Below, piece by piece: positions 62,047 to 64,000 of a stretch of 64,000 nucleotides of DNA (its first letter is position 1; the number at the start of each line of letters is the position of its first letter). The stretch comes from Falsiroseomonas sp051433195. Its GTDB lineage: Bacteria > Pseudomonadota > Alphaproteobacteria > Acetobacterales > Acetobacteraceae. The notes below the pieces were generated by a model that saw nothing but the letters and a program-made list of their open reading frames with translations, was not told where the DNA came from and did no database searches. The stretch spans positions 35,890-99,889 of the forward strand of contig NZ_JBHMFT010000019.1 in the NCBI RefSeq assembly GCF_051433195.1, written 5' to 3'. The translations under genes and the position numbers were made by a program.

Positions 62047-62529
62047 ATGCCCGACGTGACCGAAACCTGGGCCGGCCGCCTGCTGTCCATCCATATCGCC
62101 GGCGAGGCCTCCGCCCCGATGCAGGCGCTGCCGGAGGCAAGGCTGGTCGAGGGCCATGGCATCGAGGGCGACCGCTACGCCAGCGGCCGGGGCACCTACA
62201 GCCACAAGCCGCACCAGGACCGGCAATGCACGCTGATCGAGGTGGAGACGCTGGAGGCATTGGCCCGCGACCACGGCCTAGCGCTGGCGCCGGAGGAAAG
62301 CCGGCGCAACCTGACGGTGCGCGGCGTGCCGCTGAACCACCTGGTCGGACGGGAATTCCGGGTGGGCGAGGTGGTGCTGTTCGGCGGCCGGCTGAACGTG
62401 CCCTGCCAGTACCTGGACGACCTGCTCGGCCGGCCGCTGTTCAAGCCGCTGATGAACCGCTCCGGCCTGAACTGCCGCATTGTCCGGGGCGGCGTCATCC
62501 GGCCGGGTGACGCCATCCGGCCGGTGTAA
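62047..62529 (+). CDS. MOSC-domain protein
   Basis: A 160-residue MOSC domain protein. MOSC folds handle sulfur or reduced nitrogen groups with molybdenum-type enzymes. Visible are ARLVEGHGIEGDRYASGRG, RRNLTVRGVPLNHLVGREF, GEVVLFGGRLNVPCQYLDD with the conserved cysteine, and GLNCRIVRGGVIRPGD. The ATG at 62047 is preceded by AGG. The substrate is unknown. It converges with the SDR gene, with a 1-base gap. Confidence 0.9.
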   Translation: MPDVTETWAGRLLSIHIAGEASAPMQALPEARLVEGHGIEGDRYASGRGTYSHKPHQDRQCTLIEVETLEALARDHGLALAPEESRRNLTVRGVPLNHLVGREFRVGEVVLFGGRLNVPCQYLDDLLGRPLFKPLMNRSGLNCRIVRGGVIRPGDAIRPV

Positions 62530-62530
62530 T

Positions 62531-63241
62531 TCACGCCGCGTAGATCATCTTCCGGGTCATGCCGCCATCGGTCGGGAACTCGGCGCCGGTGACGAAGCCG
62601 GCCTCGGGCCCGACCAGCCAGGCAACGAGGGCCGCCACATCCTCCGGCGTCCCGACCCGGCCGGCCGGATGCTGGGCGTGGTCCTCCGGGCGCAGCTCGT
62701 CACCCTGCGTGTCGATCCAGCCGGGGCTGACGCAATTCACCCGGATCTCGGGGCCGAGGCTGACGGCCATCGCGTGGGTCAGCGCCAGCAGGCCGCCCTT
62801 GGAGGCGGCATAGCTCTCGGTATCCGGCTCCGACTGATGCGCGCGGGTCGAGGCCACGGTGACCACCGAGCCCCGCGCCGTGCGCAGCAGATCCTCCGCC
62901 GCGCGGACCAGCAGGAAGCTGGCGGTGAGGTTGGTGGCGAGGACGCTGGACCACTCGGCCAGCGACAGGTCGCGCAACGGCTTGCGGATCATGAAGCCGG
63001 CATTGGAAACCAGCGCATCCAGCCGGCCTTCCCGCGCGCGGATGTTCTCGACCAGGGCGGTGACCGCGGCCTCGTCGGCCACATCGGCGACAACGTGGCG
63101 CGGCCCCGGTTCGGCATCGCGTGCCGCATCGCGATCCGCGCCCACCACCGCCCAGCCATCCCGCCGCAGCCGCGCCACGATGGCGGCGCCGATGCCGCGG
63201 GCCGCGCCGGTGACGAGGGCGACGCGCTGTGGGGCTGGCAT
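62531..63241 (-). CDS. SDR-family NAD(P)-dependent oxidoreductase
   Basis: A 236-residue short-chain dehydrogenase. It has the cofactor motif VALVTGAARGIGAAIV at the N terminus, NAG in DALVSNAGFM, the catalytic triad with Ser of VVTVASTRAHQ and Tyr and Lys of ESYAASKGGLLALTHAM, then VSPGWIDTQG. The ATG at 63241 shares one base with the stop of the upstream GNAT gene. A start at 63298 would precede the fold by 19 low-similarity residues. Substrate class is unknown. Confidence 0.93.
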   Translation of the reverse strand: MPAPQRVALVTGAARGIGAAIVARLRRDGWAVVGADRDAARDAEPGPRHVVADVADEAAVTALVENIRAREGRLDALVSNAGFMIRKPLRDLSLAEWSSVLATNLTASFLLVRAAEDLLRTARGSVVTVASTRAHQSEPDTESYAASKGGLLALTHAMAVSLGPEIRVNCVSPGWIDTQGDELRPEDHAQHPAGRVGTPEDVAALVAWLVGPEAGFVTGAEFPTDGGMTRKMIYAA

Positions 63242-63834
63242 CAGCCGGCGCGCAGCCGCTCGGGGATGGGCAGGCCGAGGCGCAGCGGCACCGGCCACAA
63301 CTCCCGCACCGTGCGGGTGATGCGGAAGCCGGCCTCGACGTAGTTCGGCAGGGCGCGCGGGTGGTCGGCGGTGCAGGTGTTCACCGTCAGCACGCGCGGT
63401 GCCTCCGCCCAGGCCGCGTCGATGGCGTGGCGCAGCAGGGCGCGGCCGGCACCACGGCCGATCGCGTGCGGCATCAGGCCGAAATAGGCGAGGTTGATGC
63501 CGTATTCGCCGCCGCGGCGGTCCAGCTCATAGAAGCCGGCGGGCTCACCGCCCTGCACCAGCACATGGATGCTGATTTCCGGCCGCGCCAGCAGCATCGC
63601 GATCTCGGTGTCCGGCACGGTGCGGCGCAGCCACCACAGGTAATCGCGGCCGACCGTGTCGTACAGGTAGCGATAGAAGGGCACGGAACAGGTGGCGACG
63701 CGCTGCACCACGGCACCCGGCGGCAGGTCGGGCGCCGGCGATTCCGGCGGTGCCGCCATGCGCAGGAAGGTGACGTCCACCTCCACCCGTTGCACCGGCT
63801 CGCGGATGCCGGTCCCGCGCGCCGCGGTCGCCAT
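63241..63834 (-). CDS. GNAT-family acetyltransferase
   Basis: A 197-residue acetyltransferase-like protein. The acetyl-CoA-binding region is INLAYFGLMPHAIGRGAGRALLRHAI with G-R-G-A-G-R as the pyrophosphate loop. Upstream parts (VPFYRYLYDTVGRDYLWWLR) and the C-terminal TADHPRALPNYVEAGFRITR fit a GNAT fold. Its stop overlaps the SDR start. It begins 3 bases after the end of rpoD, so it may be read from the rpoD transcript. Confidence 0.88.
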   Translation of the reverse strand: MATAARGTGIREPVQRVEVDVTFLRMAAPPESPAPDLPPGAVVQRVATCSVPFYRYLYDTVGRDYLWWLRRTVPDTEIAMLLARPEISIHVLVQGGEPAGFYELDRRGGEYGINLAYFGLMPHAIGRGAGRALLRHAIDAAWAEAPRVLTVNTCTADHPRALPNYVEAGFRITRTVRELWPVPLRLGLPIPERLRAG

Positions 63835-63837
63835 CGC

Positions 63838-64000
<163 letters not shown>

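Overview
The window is very GC-rich (roughly 70% or more) and densely coded, with many 1-4 base stop/start overlaps. The gene set points to an alphaproteobacterium of the Rhodospirillales, most likely Acetobacteraceae (Roseomonas-like). The reasons are a CcrM-type GANTC methylase, an imuA-imuB-dnaE2 mutagenesis cassette behind an alphaproteobacterial SOS box, the mutY/DUF721/dsbA-like/smc gene order, an ScfR-like regulator, and orphan TctC-type binding proteins. This placement is an inference from gene content, not from a marker-gene comparison.

Left part (1-14.5 kb): a cut-off membrane sensor gene and a periplasmic molybdopterin-type protein; smc, a DsbA-like thioredoxin and a DUF721 (DciA-like) gene divergent from mutY; bioY; a minus-strand rnhB-ccrM-P-loop kinase run with two GANTC sites just ahead of ccrM; a cupin; a three-gene chain of two glycosyltransferases and a methyltransferase; and a radical SAM gene.

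Middle (14.5-41.5 kb): a sugar-type ABC importer with a malate/lactate-type dehydrogenase; a DUF2382 stress-type protein followed by a four-copy direct repeat; a FAD oxidoreductase with a PLP dehydratase and an XRE/ImmA regulator; motB-motA; two palindromic elements; the SOS-controlled imuA-imuB-dnaE2 cassette; a TctC protein with a hydroxyacid dehydrogenase and a LysR regulator; a spermidine/putrescine-type ABC importer; and a double cold-shock-domain protein.

Right part (41.5-64 kb): a hyuA-hyuB-Ldh operon divergent from a second TctC gene; a LysM protein with an 18-copy nonapeptide repeat; psd-pssA for phosphatidylethanolamine synthesis; DUF427, beta-helix, dihaem cytochrome c and phosphatase genes; a DMT-family exporter; a four-gene CoA-transferase operon ending in an unknown gene; GNAT, DUF3047, flavin reductase, MOSC and SDR genes; a degraded inositol-monophosphatase fragment; and the 3' end of rpoD at the window edge.

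I found no CRISPR array, prophage, insertion sequence, rRNA or convincing tRNA. I see no clear new defence or biosynthetic system. The best leads are regulatory (GANTC pair before ccrM, SOS box, repeat clusters) and a CoA-transferase operon with an unrecognised partner protein.
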